Below, in pieces: positions 25,576 through 35,153 of a stretch of 64,000 bases of DNA (positions within the stretch are counted from its first letter, which is position 1; each line of letters opens with the position of its first letter). The notes beneath the pieces were generated by a model. It was not told the DNA's origin and ran no database searches. It worked only from the letters and a program-made list of their open reading frames with translations. The stretch spans positions 1,225,001 to 1,289,000 of the forward strand of contig NZ_CP130044.1 in the NCBI RefSeq assembly GCF_030505395.1. The letters are read 5' to 3'. The stretch comes from Asticcacaulis sp. ZE23SCel15. GTDB lineage: Bacteria > Pseudomonadota > Alphaproteobacteria > Caulobacterales > Caulobacteraceae. Made by a program: the position numbers and the translations under genes.

Positions 25576-27141
25576 TTAATCAGCCGCATGAGCGGCACCA
25601 TTGCTCATCGACTTTTTCGCAAACCAGATGAGCGGCACAAGGAACAGCGTCAGCCAGCCCGAAATCCGGAAGAAGTCGAGCGCGGCCTGTAGGTAGGCCT
25701 GTGACATAACCTGAGAAGTAATCACGCCGACCGCCTGTTGCAGGGACAATCCCGCCGCCTGAAGCTTTTGGATGGTTTCGATCCACAGGGGTGAACCGGA
25801 ACTCATGGTCTCGGACAGGCGGGTCTGGTGGACGGATTCCATGCGGTCCCAGATGGTGGTGGCCAGTGACGCCGCAAAGCTGCCGGCCGTGATCCGTGCA
25901 AAGTTCGACAGGCCCGATGCCGCCGGGGTCTGATTGGGCGCAACATCAGCCATAGAAATGGTGATCATCGAGATGAAGAAGGTCGACATCGCCACGCCCT
26001 GAACCAGTAGCGGTATGACCAGCGCGGTGAAATTGGCATCCGGCGTGTAGCCTGAGCGCATGAAGAACGACAAGGCAAACATCAGGATCGAAAAGGTCGC
26101 CAAAATGCGTGCGTCGGTCTTACCCAACAGGCGGGCAGCAAACGGCGTCAGGATCACCGCCACCACACCCGACGGCGCAGCCACAAGGCCCGCCCAGGTC
26201 GCGACATAGCCCATGTTCGATTGCAGCCACACCGGCAGCAGCAAACCGTTCCCGAAGAAGATGGCGTAGGCTATACAGAGGGCTATGGTGCCCAGGGTAA
26301 AGTTACGGTTCTTAAACATCGACAAATCGACGATCGGGTTTTTCTCATTCAGTTCCCAGATCACCCAGGCGATGAAAAAGACGATGGCGAGGATCAGCTC
26401 AATCACGATGGCGGGCGATGAGAACCAGTCGGCTTCCTTGCCGGTATCGAGCATGACCTGAAGCGCGCCGACCCAGATGACCAGAAGCGCAAAGCCGGTG
26501 GTGTCTACGGGGACTTTACGGGTCGGAGTTTCCCGCGATTTCATGTTCTGCCAGCAGACGAAGGCGCAGAAAATGCCGATCGGGACGTTAATCAGGAAAA
26601 TCCATTCCCACGCATAGTTATCGGAAATATAGCCGCCTAAGATCGGCCCGCAGATCGGCCCGACCAGCGTCGTCATCGACCACATGGCCAGACCCGTCGC
26701 GCGTTTTTCCGGCGGAAAGATCATGATCAAAAGGGCCTGAGAACCGGGGATCATGGGGCCGGACACCAGCCCTTGCAGGATGCGAAAGCCGATCAGCCCT
26801 TCGATATTCCAGGCAATGCCGCACAGGAACGAGGCGAAGGTGAACAAAAGCACCGAAAAGGTAAAGACGCGCACCACACCGAACCGGCCCATCAGCCAGC
26901 CGGTCAGCGGCACAGAAATGCCATTAGCGACGGCGAACGAAGTAATGACCCATGTGCCCTGGGATGAAGAGACCCCCAGATTGCCGGCAATGGTCGGCAG
27001 TGACACGTTGGCGATGGTCGAATCGAGCACCTGCATAAAGGTGCCAAGCGCCAGCGCAATCGCCGTAATGGTCAAGGTTGAGCCAGTCAGCGGCGGAGGC
27101 ATGGCCGCTTCAGAACCGGCCGTGGTTGCGGGTGAGGCCAT
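25576..27141 (-). CDS. emrB: DHA2 family multidrug efflux MFS transporter, EmrB type
   Basis: 521 residues with about 14 hydrophobic segments, as expected for DHA2. Motifs include LDSTIANVSLPTIAGNLG (motif D1), GWLMGRFGVVRVF (motif A) and RILQGLVSGPMIPGSQALL (motif C-like). It would be the inner-membrane pump of a tripartite system with the EmrA-like adaptor and outer-membrane factor encoded just upstream in the same operon. Substrates are usually uncouplers, bile-salt-like and hydrophobic drugs. Confidence 0.92.
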   Translation of the reverse strand: MASPATTAGSEAAMPPPLTGSTLTITAIALALGTFMQVLDSTIANVSLPTIAGNLGVSSSQGTWVITSFAVANGISVPLTGWLMGRFGVVRVFTFSVLLFTFASFLCGIAWNIEGLIGFRILQGLVSGPMIPGSQALLIMIFPPEKRATGLAMWSMTTLVGPICGPILGGYISDNYAWEWIFLINVPIGIFCAFVCWQNMKSRETPTRKVPVDTTGFALLVIWVGALQVMLDTGKEADWFSSPAIVIELILAIVFFIAWVIWELNEKNPIVDLSMFKNRNFTLGTIALCIAYAIFFGNGLLLPVWLQSNMGYVATWAGLVAAPSGVVAVILTPFAARLLGKTDARILATFSILMFALSFFMRSGYTPDANFTALVIPLLVQGVAMSTFFISMITISMADVAPNQTPAASGLSNFARITAGSFAASLATTIWDRMESVHQTRLSETMSSGSPLWIETIQKLQAAGLSLQQAVGVITSQVMSQAYLQAALDFFRISGWLTLFLVPLIWFAKKSMSNGAAHAAD

Positions 27142-27188
27142 GATGGCGCTCCCTTATCAACAGAGTTATGATTATTTCACGGCGCAGT

Positions 27189-28358
27189 TTATTTTGCGGC
27201 CCTAGGGGCATCAGCGATGTCGATCTTCGCCTTCATGGACAGGCCAACCCGCAGCGGATGGGCGGCCAGTTCCTTGGGCTCAAGGTCGATGCGTACCGGC
27301 AGGCGTTGAACCACCTTGATCCAGTTGCCGGAGGCATTCTGGGCCGGGATCAGCGAAAATGCCGAGCCCGTGCCGCCGGAAATGCCGCGCACTGTGCCGT
27401 GGAATTTGACGCTCTCGCCATAAAGGTCTGAGGTCAGCTCAACCGTTTGGCCCGGTACGACGTTTTTAAGCTGCACTTCCTTGAAGTTGGCATCGACATA
27501 GGCGTGGGTGATCGGCACGACCGCCATCAGCGGCGTACCCGCCGTCACCTGCTGGCCGACCTGAACCGACTTGCGGGCGATGATACCGTCCATAGGGGCG
27601 CGCACGACCGTGCGTTCAAAGGCCAGTTTGGCGGCATCGACCTTGGCTTGGGCGGCCAGAACTTCGGGGTTGCCGCCCGGTGTAAAACCGGCGATGCGGA
27701 CATTGTTGTTTTCGCGCGACCCTATGGCGGCCTGATAGGTGGCCTGCGCCTGAGCCTTGGCCGATTGGGCCGCCGCAAGTGCTGCGGCGGCGCGGGCATA
27801 TTGGTTCTGGGCGGTCGACAGTTCTTCTTGCGATACGGCACCCGACGCAATCAGGGCCTTACGACGGTTAAGGTCGATCTGGGCGCGCTCATAGTCGGAT
27901 TGGGCCGACTTGATCTGGGTGTCGGTGGCGGTGATCTCGGCCTGACGAGCGTTCATCTGAGCCTGCAAGGCGTCATCAGAGGCGTAATAGCCCTGCACTC
28001 GACGGGCGGCCAAAGCCAGATCAGCTTGCGCTTCGGCCAGAGCGATGCGGGCGTCGGCATTATCAAGCTCGACCAGAATGTCGCCAGCCTTAACCACCTG
28101 CGTATCCGTGACATGGATTTTGGCGATGGGGCCGGGGACCAGGGCGTTGACCTGAGCCGTTTCGGCACCGACATAGGCGTTATCGGTTTCAACATAGTGC
28201 GAACCGACCAAGATGTAATAGCCGCCCCAAACTATAGCGGCAGCGGCCACACCGGCCGCCAGATAGGTCAAAAGACGCTTGCGGCGGTTGGCGGCCACGG
28301 CGACTTTGGCGTCGGGGCTTAAAGGGCTATCGAGGGCGGGAGATGCGGAAGTGGACAT
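27189..28358 (-). CDS. emrA: HlyD/EmrA family membrane-fusion protein
   Basis: 389 residues. A short cytoplasmic N-terminus is followed by one transmembrane helix (residues about 28-50), a lipoyl-like half (YVETDNAYVGAETAQVNALV, GDILVELDNADARIAL), a long Ala/Gln-rich coiled-coil hairpin (about 95-215) and the second lipoyl half (VRAPMDGIIARKSVQVGQQV). This is the EmrA adaptor layout. It links the EmrB pump to the outer-membrane channel. The gap to emrB is 47 bp and to the outer-membrane factor gene 23 bp, supporting one operon. Confidence 0.92.
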   Translation of the reverse strand: MSTSASPALDSPLSPDAKVAVAANRRKRLLTYLAAGVAAAAIVWGGYYILVGSHYVETDNAYVGAETAQVNALVPGPIAKIHVTDTQVVKAGDILVELDNADARIALAEAQADLALAARRVQGYYASDDALQAQMNARQAEITATDTQIKSAQSDYERAQIDLNRRKALIASGAVSQEELSTAQNQYARAAAALAAAQSAKAQAQATYQAAIGSRENNNVRIAGFTPGGNPEVLAAQAKVDAAKLAFERTVVRAPMDGIIARKSVQVGQQVTAGTPLMAVVPITHAYVDANFKEVQLKNVVPGQTVELTSDLYGESVKFHGTVRGISGGTGSAFSLIPAQNASGNWIKVVQRLPVRIDLEPKELAAHPLRVGLSMKAKIDIADAPRAAK

Positions 28359-28381
28359 GGGAATATCGCTTTCTCTAAAAA

Positions 28382-29773
28382 TCAGTAATCGCCGCCAAGT
28401 GCGCGCACCAGCGCGACATCAAGGCTAAGGGCACGGGATTTCAAATCGGTGACGGTCTTGCGCTGGGTCAGCAGGCTCTGTTCGGCCTGCAACAGCGCGG
28501 TGTAGTTGCTAAGTCCGCCATCATAGCGAAGCTTGGTCAGGCGGTAGGCCTCCTCAAAGCCATCAAGGGCCAATTGCGAGTCCTTCAGACGGCCCTCTAA
28601 GGCACGCTCAGACGCCACCACATCGGCCACACCATGCATGGCGTTGATAATGGCCGCGTTATAATCGGCCACGGCGGCGTCCTTATCGGCCTTGGCACCG
28701 CGCAGGTCGGATTTGCGTTTGCCACCATCGAACAGGGGCAGGGTGATGGCGGGGCCGATATTGGAATTGGTCGTGCCCTCTACGCTTAAATCGCCCAGCC
28801 AGACCTTACCGACAAATGCCATCAGATTGACATTGGGATAAAAGGCGGCCTTGGCGCGTTTAACGCCTTGGGTTGAAGCTTCGGCGCGCCATTTGGCGGC
28901 GACCACATCCGGGCGGCGACCGATCAGGTCAAGGTCGATACGCTCGGGTAAGGTGAAGTTTGATGGGCCTTTGAGCGCCGGACGGGTCAAAGATTGCCCG
29001 TAATCAGGGTCGCGTCCGGCCAGAGCGGCAATCAGATTGCGGTTCGCGGCGATCTGCTCATCAATCGCACTGACGTCGGCGCGGGCGGTAGCTGAACCGG
29101 CATTGGCCAGTTGCAGTTCGGCGCGATTGGTCAGGCCGTTATCAAATTTTTGTTGCACCAGACCTGCGCTGTCGCCGCGAACCTCGACGGCGCGCAGGGC
29201 CAGGTCACGCTCATCATAAAGACGGGCCAGATCGATATAGGCGGTGGCCAGCGACGTGGTCAGGATCAGTCCGGCCTGCGCCATGTCGGCCTCAGACGCG
29301 CGTGCCTGTGAGGACGCGCCGGCGACAGCGGCGCGGTTTTTACCCCAGAAGTCCAGTTCCCAGCCAAAGTTCAGACCGGCGACACCCAGTTCGTCCAATG
29401 CCAGCCCGCTCTCTTCGCCGTCACTTTCCGGGCCGCCCGATGAGTTTAGCTTCTGGGCGGTGCCCAGAAACGACAGGGCGGGCACATCGGCGCCCTTGGA
29501 GCCGTCGAAACTGGCGCGCGCTTTGCGTAGGCGAGCTTCGGCGACCGCCAAGGACGGCGAGGTATTGATGGCGTCGGCGATAAGCTGATCAAGCTGCGGG
29601 TCGCCATAACGCATCCAGAACGGATGGGCAGGCAGCTTAAAGGTTGAGGCCACATCGAGCGCTTCGGATTTAGGGGCCGCAACGGCGATATTCGCGCCGC
29701 CACCCAGCGCCAGAAGGCTTACACACACAATAAGAACGGATTTAAACCGGCGTTCAGAGGGAAGACGATCCAT
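28382..29773 (-). CDS. Outer-membrane efflux channel (NodT/TolC family)
   Basis: About 463 residues with two OEP repeats, opening with FWMRYGDPQLDQLIADAINTS, typical of the NodT class. The duplicated helical-barrel segments end in YDGGLSNYTALLQAEQSLL. An N-terminal signal peptide (about residues 10-33) is present, but unlike most NodT proteins no lipobox Cys is visible (GGGANIAVAAPK). AAGGA 8 nt before ATG 29773 favours that start over 29779. It is the first gene of the efflux operon, behind the TetR operators. Confidence 0.88.
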   Translation of the reverse strand: MDRLPSERRFKSVLIVCVSLLALGGGANIAVAAPKSEALDVASTFKLPAHPFWMRYGDPQLDQLIADAINTSPSLAVAEARLRKARASFDGSKGADVPALSFLGTAQKLNSSGGPESDGEESGLALDELGVAGLNFGWELDFWGKNRAAVAGASSQARASEADMAQAGLILTTSLATAYIDLARLYDERDLALRAVEVRGDSAGLVQQKFDNGLTNRAELQLANAGSATARADVSAIDEQIAANRNLIAALAGRDPDYGQSLTRPALKGPSNFTLPERIDLDLIGRRPDVVAAKWRAEASTQGVKRAKAAFYPNVNLMAFVGKVWLGDLSVEGTTNSNIGPAITLPLFDGGKRKSDLRGAKADKDAAVADYNAAIINAMHGVADVVASERALEGRLKDSQLALDGFEEAYRLTKLRYDGGLSNYTALLQAEQSLLTQRKTVTDLKSRALSLDVALVRALGGDY

Positions 29774-29792
29774 ATGCATTATCCTTAAAACA

Positions 29793-29809
29793 ACCGTACG
29801 GTACGGTCA
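29793..29809 (-). promoter_or_regulatory. TetR operator, efflux-operon side
   Basis: The minus strand reads TGACCGTACCGTACGGT, the exact 17-bp inverse of the site at 29850-29866. It contains the palindrome ACCGTACGGT and lies between the efflux-operon start codon and its promoter. Confidence 0.7.
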
Positions 29810-29822
29810 TTTTTCTTGCGCA

Positions 29823-29849
29823 TTTATACCCGTCGTGATAGTTTGTCAA
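29823..29849 (-). promoter_or_regulatory. Candidate promoter of the efflux operon
   Basis: The minus strand has TTGACA (29849-29844) and TATAAA (29828-29823) with a 15-bp spacer. It lies between the two operators, so a bound repressor would cover both ends. The spacer is somewhat short. Confidence 0.45.
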
Positions 29850-29869
29850 TGACCGTACCGTACGGTACG
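29850..29869 (+). promoter_or_regulatory. TetR operator, regulator-gene side
   Basis: TGACCGTACCGTACGGTACG, with a 16-bp perfect palindrome (29854-29869). It repeats the site at 29793-29809 in opposite orientation, 57 bp away. It falls inside an upstream-extended reading frame of the TetR gene, which argues for a start downstream of it. Confidence 0.72.
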
Positions 29870-29929
29870 ATGAAATTTTTGCAACGGGCAGGGTTTGACC
29901 TCAACCTGCAAAGCGTAGAAAACAGGACC

Positions 29930-30550
29930 ATGCTGGATCAAAAGGTAAAATTGGATAAAGATGCTCGCCGTGAGGCCATTCTCGATGTGGCCAGCGAGAT
30001 ATTTTATGAGGAAGGCTTTGACGCCGCCTCCATGTCCTCAATCGCGCAGCGTCTTGGCGGCTCCAAGGGCACGCTATATAATTATTTCAAGAGTAAGGAA
30101 GATCTGGTCGAGGCTTTCGTGCAGCGTCACTGCGCCGTCCACCAGAGTGAGATTGAAGGATTATTGCTGGCTGACAAGGGGCTTTATCGCGACTCACTTT
30201 TGTCATGGGGGCGCAAATATGTCCGTATCACCACCCGCGAAAAGACCCAGCGCAATTTCCGCCTGATCACCTCGATTGCCGAACGCTGGCCTGACGTTGC
30301 CCGTCTGTTTTATCAAGCGGGGCCGCTCAAAGGGGCCGAACGCATGGTGGAGTTTCTGAAAAAAGCCGAAGCCGCCGGTGAGTTCAAATTCGATGATGTC
30401 GAACTGGCTACTCATCAGTTCATAGCCCTATGCCAGAACCGGCACCTCAAGGCCCGCTTCATGAACTACGGCGAACCACCGAGCGAAGCGCAAATCGATG
30501 TTGAGGTAGCGTCGGCGGTGAAGGTGTTTTACGCGGCTTATGGCGTCTAG
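29930..30550 (+). CDS. TetR/AcrR-family repressor of the divergent efflux operon
   Basis: About 206 residues from ATG 29930. The N-terminal helix-turn-helix is clear (REAILDVASEIFYEEGFDAA, then MSSIAQRLGGSKGTLYNYFK), and the C-terminal ligand domain resembles the TetR_C_7/AefR-like type (FRLITSIAERWPDVARLFYQ). It is divergent from the outer-membrane factor gene, and the space between holds two matching palindromes. ATG 29870, directly abutting the operator, and 29849, inside it, are alternative starts. Repression of the efflux operon and of itself is inferred. Confidence 0.87.
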   Translation: MLDQKVKLDKDARREAILDVASEIFYEEGFDAASMSSIAQRLGGSKGTLYNYFKSKEDLVEAFVQRHCAVHQSEIEGLLLADKGLYRDSLLSWGRKYVRITTREKTQRNFRLITSIAERWPDVARLFYQAGPLKGAERMVEFLKKAEAAGEFKFDDVELATHQFIALCQNRHLKARFMNYGEPPSEAQIDVEVASAVKVFYAAYGV

Positions 30551-30656
30551 AGCAAGATGATGATTATTGAGTTGGTCTCTTGCTCTAAATTGTTGTTTTA
30601 ACGCAATATTTATGTGGAAAACCGCTCACACTTTTTCACATATTGCTCTAATATAT
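30548..30656 (-). repeat. Intergenic repeat with R1 core, copy 4
   Basis: Two hairpins in a row: TAGAGCAAGA/TCTTGCTCTA (30548-30557 with 30578-30587), and 30603-30646 with arms GCAATAT and ATATTGC around the core AAAAGTGTGAGCGGTTTTC on the minus strand. The core matches the R1 copies at 18455, 45774 and 50871. Similar elements are widespread in alphaproteobacterial intergenic DNA. Confidence 0.65.
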
Positions 30657-31670
30657 CATCGACCGCGGTATGAAGCGCCAGCGTTCGGCCAGATAGGCGC
30701 TGGCGATGGTGAGGGCAAGCGCTCCGCCAAAGACCATGGCCATTTGTGCCGGAACGTAAATATCAAACCACAGCCTTAAGATATGTATGAAGGCCATATG
30801 GATGCAGTACATCCACAGGTTAAGCCGGCCCATGTGCAACAGCCACGGATGAGTCAGGCGCTCAGGCCAGCGCAGCGCTATGAAGAAGATGCCGACACCG
30901 AACAGCGCCGTGCCGACGGTGAAATCGGTCGATAAAAATGTCCCGTCTGCGAACCGCCACAAAAGATAGCTTTCCAGTATCTGAAGGCCGAGGCCAAGAG
31001 CGATTAAAGCCGCCGCGGCTCCCAGGCCGATACGGGCTTTATAGGTGGCGATATAGGCACCGGCCACGACGAACAGGAAACCAAAAAAGGGGCCGTTGCG
31101 CGTATACCAATGAAAGCCCTTGATGCGCAGGGATGGCAGGCCCAGCATTTCCCGGTAGGGCCCGAACATTAGCCCCACGGCAAACAAAATGGCCGCCACC
31201 GCGAACATGACTTTGAAGCCAAGGGGGCGCAAGACCAGATAAAGCACCAGGCTGGAGGCGAGGGTGGGGAGAAACCACAGGTGATAGCCAATGGCGCCGC
31301 CACCTACCAGAAACTCAGCAATCCTGTGGATGCCGGTGAACCATGGCCAGCCTTTGGGAAAGAAAACCAGATAGATCAAAAGCCAGAAAAAATAGACCGG
31401 CACGATCCTGAAAATAACTTTTTTGATGCCCTCAAAGGCAGGGCCGCTGAACCGGCAGAAAAAATAGCCACTGACGATGAAGTAAAAAGGTACGGCAAAG
31501 CGTGAGGCGTGCTGTGCCAGACTGTTGATATTGATGACGCCTTCGGTTTGAGACACCGTATGGATTATAAGGACGGCGACAAAGGCCAAAAAGCGGAACA
31601 GATCGATACCGGCAAGCCGTGTGCTGCCGGTAATTTTTGGTATCGCAGCCTCTGATACGGCTCCGGCCAT
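30648..31670 (-). CDS. Acyltransferase family 3 integral membrane protein
   Basis: About 340 residues with ten or so hydrophobic helices. The N-terminal GIDLFRFLAFVAVLIIHT carries the His typical of the acyltransferase-3 (OafA/OpgC/WecH-like) family, followed by FYFIVSGYFF and YHLWFLPTL. These proteins move acyl groups such as acetyl or succinyl onto exported glycans. GGGGGAAG just before ATG 31670 supports this start over the 31736 alternative. It stands alone, so its glycan target is unknown. Confidence 0.8.
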   Translation of the reverse strand: MAGAVSEAAIPKITGSTRLAGIDLFRFLAFVAVLIIHTVSQTEGVININSLAQHASRFAVPFYFIVSGYFFCRFSGPAFEGIKKVIFRIVPVYFFWLLIYLVFFPKGWPWFTGIHRIAEFLVGGGAIGYHLWFLPTLASSLVLYLVLRPLGFKVMFAVAAILFAVGLMFGPYREMLGLPSLRIKGFHWYTRNGPFFGFLFVVAGAYIATYKARIGLGAAAALIALGLGLQILESYLLWRFADGTFLSTDFTVGTALFGVGIFFIALRWPERLTHPWLLHMGRLNLWMYCIHMAFIHILRLWFDIYVPAQMAMVFGGALALTIASAYLAERWRFIPRSMIY

Positions 31671-31753
31671 GCACTTCCCCCAATCCCCAAATGGAATGCA
31701 CATATAAACTTGCCGCCAGATTAGCCGGTGGGGCATCTGGCGGCAATAAATTT

Positions 31754-31772
31754 CCCCTTATACGCAAAGGGG
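31754..31772 (-). terminator. Weak terminator-like hairpin after the dienelactone hydrolase gene
   Basis: CCCCTT (31754-31759) pairs with AAGGGG (31767-31772). Only a mixed A/T stretch follows on the minus strand, so termination is uncertain. Confidence 0.35.
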
Positions 31773-31788
31773 TTTAGTCAAAACCATA

Positions 31789-32724
31789 TCAAAGATATTT
31801 ATCGAACCATTTTAGCAACTCTTCCCAGCCCTGCTTGGCCGGGCCTTCCGCATAGCTGGGGCGATAGTCGGCATGGAAAGCGTGCTTGGTGCCGGGATAG
31901 ACGATAATATTCGACGGCTTGTTTGCGGCTTTGAGTGCGGCATTCATCTTATCGACATCAGCCTGCGGGATACCGGCGTCGTCCGACGCATAAAGTCCCA
32001 GCACCGGCTTGTTAAGGGAAGGCACGACATCGATCGGCCATTTGCGCTCTTCCTTGCCCAGGAACTGATCGACCGGCGGACGTTGCAGGCGGCCATACCA
32101 GGCCACCCCGGCCTTGACGTCCGGGATGCTGGCGGCCGCCATCCAGGTTACCGCCCCGCCCCAGCAGAAACCGGTGACGCCGACGCGGGACATATCGGCA
32201 AAATTTTTCTTACCAAACACAGGCCGCTTTTGTCCCAGATCCGGATCGGTCTTGAGCCAGTTCAGCGTCGCTGTCATATCGTCCATAACCTGGCGATTGG
32301 TGGCAGGCTCAACCAGATCCTTGATCTTTTCAAAATCCGTAACCGCCGCGGCATTGCCTTTGCGGGCAAAGAAATCCGGGGCCACAGCCACATAGCCCTT
32401 GTGGGCCAGACGGCGGCAAACGTCGCGGATATAGTCATGGACGCCGAACACTTCGGAGACGACGATGATCACCGGTCGGTTCTTGGCCTTTTCCGGCATG
32501 GCAATATAAAGCGGTATCTCGTACTTGCCTACGGGTCGCAGGGTCTTGATTTTCAGGCTCTGGGTAAACAGGCCGTCATCGGTCGTAGTAATGGCCTGCG
32601 CATGCACAGGGCCGGTCGCCAGCGCATAGCCGGCGAAGAACAGACCGGCCACGCCGCGGCGGCTTAAGTGAAAATCCTGCGGTTCGGCGCCTTCTGGTCG
32701 CGTCAGGTTAAGCACGGGGGGCAT
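31789..32724 (-). CDS. Dienelactone hydrolase family protein, probably exported by Tat
   Basis: 311 residues. The N-terminal LSRRGVAGLFFAGYALATG, ending at VHAQA, looks like a Tat signal. The alpha/beta-hydrolase domain has the DLH nucleophile Cys in GFCWGG, the Asp in YASDDAG and the His in GTKHAFH. The family hydrolyses dienelactones or related esters; the natural substrate here is unknown. GGAGAG four bases before ATG 32724 sets the start; an upstream TTG at 32736 would have no site. Confidence 0.85.
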   Translation of the reverse strand: MPPVLNLTRPEGAEPQDFHLSRRGVAGLFFAGYALATGPVHAQAITTTDDGLFTQSLKIKTLRPVGKYEIPLYIAMPEKAKNRPVIIVVSEVFGVHDYIRDVCRRLAHKGYVAVAPDFFARKGNAAAVTDFEKIKDLVEPATNRQVMDDMTATLNWLKTDPDLGQKRPVFGKKNFADMSRVGVTGFCWGGAVTWMAAASIPDVKAGVAWYGRLQRPPVDQFLGKEERKWPIDVVPSLNKPVLGLYASDDAGIPQADVDKMNAALKAANKPSNIIVYPGTKHAFHADYRPSYAEGPAKQGWEELLKWFDKYL

Positions 32725-33101
32725 ATAACTCTCCAATAGTTTGGGGACGATCTGGCATGATTTTTATAAAAAAGCGGTATGGTAAATGGGCGTAAGGCTA
32801 AGACGGCTTATAATTTATTAACCTATTTTGCCCTGTGCGCCTCTAATGTGCAACCTCTCGTGAAACCGCATGGGCTACATATCTATAGGCGCGGTTATGA
32901 AATTTCAGCCCTAAAGACCGTAAGAAATTTGTGACTATAGGCCTTGCGCATCCTATGAGTGTTCCCATATCCGCTTTAGGTTTTCAGGAGACACCTCTTG
33001 AAAAAATCCTCAATTTCAGCTTTTCGGGGATGGACATTCGCAGCGCTTAACGCATAAGGCTCGATAAACCCATTCGCCATAACGGAGTAGACTTAAACCT
33101 C
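32725..33101 (+). promoter_or_regulatory. dnaK control region with sigma-32-like promoter
   Basis: A 377-bp gene-free region. CTTGCGC (32943-32949) and CCCATAT (32964-32970), with 14 bp between TTGCGC and CCCATA, resemble the heat-shock sigma-32 consensus CTTGAA/CCCAT. A similar pair precedes hrcA. I see no CIRCE element. Upstream of the promoter nothing else is recognisable. Confidence 0.55.
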
Positions 33102-35003
33102 ATGAGCAAGATCATCGGTATTGACCTCGGCACCACCAATTCGTGCGTGGCCGTAATGGATGGCAAGAATCCCAAGGTTATTGAGAACGCCGAAGGTGTG
33201 CGCACGACCCCGTCCGTGGTTGCCCTTATGGACGACGGCGAGCGTCTGGTCGGCCAGCCCGCCAAGCGGCAGGCTGTGACCAACCCTTCAAATACCTTCT
33301 TTGCTATCAAGCGCCTGATTGGCCGCAAGAGCAACGACCCTATGGTCGAGAAGGACAAGGGCATGGTGCCCTACGAAATCTCCAAGGGCCCGAACGGCGA
33401 CGCCTGGGTCAAGGCCCACGGCAAGGACTATTCGCCCCAGCAGATTTCCGCCTTCACCCTGATGAAGCTTAAGGAAGATGCCGAAGCCTATCTGGGTGAA
33501 ACCGTAACCCAAGCCGTCATCACGGTTCCGGCCTATTTTAACGACGCCCAGCGTCAGGCGACCAAGGATGCCGGTAAGATCGCGGGCTTAGAGGTTCTGC
33601 GCATCATCAACGAGCCGACGGCCGCCGCTCTGGCTTACGGCCTTGATAAAGACCACAACAAGAAGATCGCGGTTTATGACCTCGGCGGCGGCACCTTCGA
33701 CGTGTCGATCCTTGAGATCGGTGACGGCGTCTTTGAAGTGAAGTCGACCAACGGCGATACTTTCCTCGGCGGTGAAGACTTCGACATGCGTGTCGTTGAC
33801 TATCTGGCTGACGAGTTCAAAAAGGAAAACGGCGTCGATCTGCGTTCCGACAAGCTGGCCCTGCAACGCCTGAAAGAAGAGGCGGAAAAGGCCAAGAAGG
33901 AACTGTCGACGGTCGCCCAGTACGACCTGAACCTGCCGTTCATCTCGATGAATGCGTCGGGCCCGCTGCACCTGAACCTCAAGCTGACCCGCGCCAAGCT
34001 GGAATCTCTGGTTGAAGATCTGATCCAGAAGACGATCGCACCGTGCCAGCAAGCCATGAAGGATGCCGGTCTGAAGGCGTCCGACATCGACGAAGTCGTC
34101 CTCGTCGGCGGTATGACCCGTATGCCGAAGGTCGCTGAGGCTGTGAAAAACCTGTTCGGCCGCGAACCGCACAAGGGTGTGAATCCGGACGAAGTTGTGG
34201 CCCTTGGTGCCGCCATTCAGGCCGGTGTTCTGCAAGGCGACGTTAAGGACGTTCTGCTGCTCGACGTCACCCCGCTGACGCTTGGGATTGAGACCCTCGG
34301 TGGCGTGTTCACGCCGTTGATCGAGCGCAACACCACCATCCCTACCAAGAAGTCGCAGACCTTCTCGACCGCCGATGACAATCAGTCGGCCGTGACGATC
34401 CGCTGCTTCCAGGGCGAGCGCCCGATGGCAGCCGATAACAAGCTGCTGGGTCAGTTTGACCTCGTCGGTATCCCGCCCGCACCGCGCGGTATTCCGCAGA
34501 TCGAAGTGACCTTCGACATCGACGCCAACGGCATCGTGCAGGTTCACGCCAAGGACAAGGCGACGAACAAGGAGCACTCGATCCGTATTCAGGCCAATGG
34601 CGGCTTGTCGGATGCCGATATCGAGCAGATGGTCAAGGACGCCGAAGCCAACAAGGCTGAGGACGAAAAGCGCAAGGCTCTGATCGAAGCCCGCAATCAG
34701 GCCGATGCCCTGATCCACTCGACCGAAAAGGCCGTCAAGGATTTCGGCGCCAAGATCGGTGCTGATGACAAAGCGGCGATCGAAACCGCCCTGTCTGACC
34801 TTAAGTCGGCCAAGGACGGCGAAGATGTCGAAGACATCAAGGCCAAACATCAGGCGCTGTTGACCGCATCCATGAAACTGGGTGAAGCCATGTATGCCGC
34901 GCAAGGCTCTGGTGAAGAGGCCGAAGACGGTGCTCCTGCCGATGACGGCGTGGTTGATGCCGACTTTGAAGAAGTTGACGGCGACGACAAGAAAAGCGCC
35001 TAA
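33102..35003 (+). CDS. dnaK: Molecular chaperone DnaK (Hsp70)
   Basis: 633 residues. The nucleotide-binding domain starts with [17 protein letters not shown] and has [34 protein letters not shown] and [12 protein letters not shown]. The linker [19 protein letters not shown] leads into the substrate-binding domain. The C-terminal acidic tail ends near EVDGDD. DnaK binds exposed hydrophobic peptides in an ATP cycle driven by DnaJ and GrpE, both encoded in this window. A terminator separates it from dnaJ, yet the two genes are adjacent and codirectional. Confidence 0.98.
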   Translation: MSKIIGIDLGTTNSCVAVMDGKNPKVIENAEGVRTTPSVVALMDDGERLVGQPAKRQAVTNPSNTFFAIKRLIGRKSNDPMVEKDKGMVPYEISKGPNGDAWVKAHGKDYSPQQISAFTLMKLKEDAEAYLGETVTQAVITVPAYFNDAQRQATKDAGKIAGLEVLRIINEPTAAALAYGLDKDHNKKIAVYDLGGGTFDVSILEIGDGVFEVKSTNGDTFLGGEDFDMRVVDYLADEFKKENGVDLRSDKLALQRLKEEAEKAKKELSTVAQYDLNLPFISMNASGPLHLNLKLTRAKLESLVEDLIQKTIAPCQQAMKDAGLKASDIDEVVLVGGMTRMPKVAEAVKNLFGREPHKGVNPDEVVALGAAIQAGVLQGDVKDVLLLDVTPLTLGIETLGGVFTPLIERNTTIPTKKSQTFSTADDNQSAVTIRCFQGERPMAADNKLLGQFDLVGIPPAPRGIPQIEVTFDIDANGIVQVHAKDKATNKEHSIRIQANGGLSDADIEQMVKDAEANKAEDEKRKALIEARNQADALIHSTEKAVKDFGAKIGADDKAAIETALSDLKSAKDGEDVEDIKAKHQALLTASMKLGEAMYAAQGSGEEAEDGAPADDGVVDADFEEVDGDDKKSA

Positions 35004-35023
35004 GCGGGCGTTTACCTAAACAG

Positions 35024-35058
35024 GGGGAGTCTTTGGAATCCGAAGACTCCCCTTTTTT
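35024..35058 (+). terminator. Rho-independent terminator between dnaK and dnaJ
   Basis: GGGGAGTCTT (35024-35033) pairs exactly with AAGACTCCCC (35043-35052), with a 9-nt loop followed by six T. It should partly uncouple dnaJ from the very strong dnaK expression. Confidence 0.9.
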
Positions 35059-35153
35059 ATGAGTAGTGCGGGTTTAAGCTTTCTGTGGGTCTGCGGTTGG
35101 GTATGACTTTTGCAGAGAGATAAGAAGATTGAAATCAAAGGACACGTCCTCAC

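Noticed and set aside
33588-34904. A 438-codon open frame on the minus strand inside dnaK
   Set aside because: It is antisense to a highly conserved gene and mirrors its codon bias. No ribosome site or protein family features.
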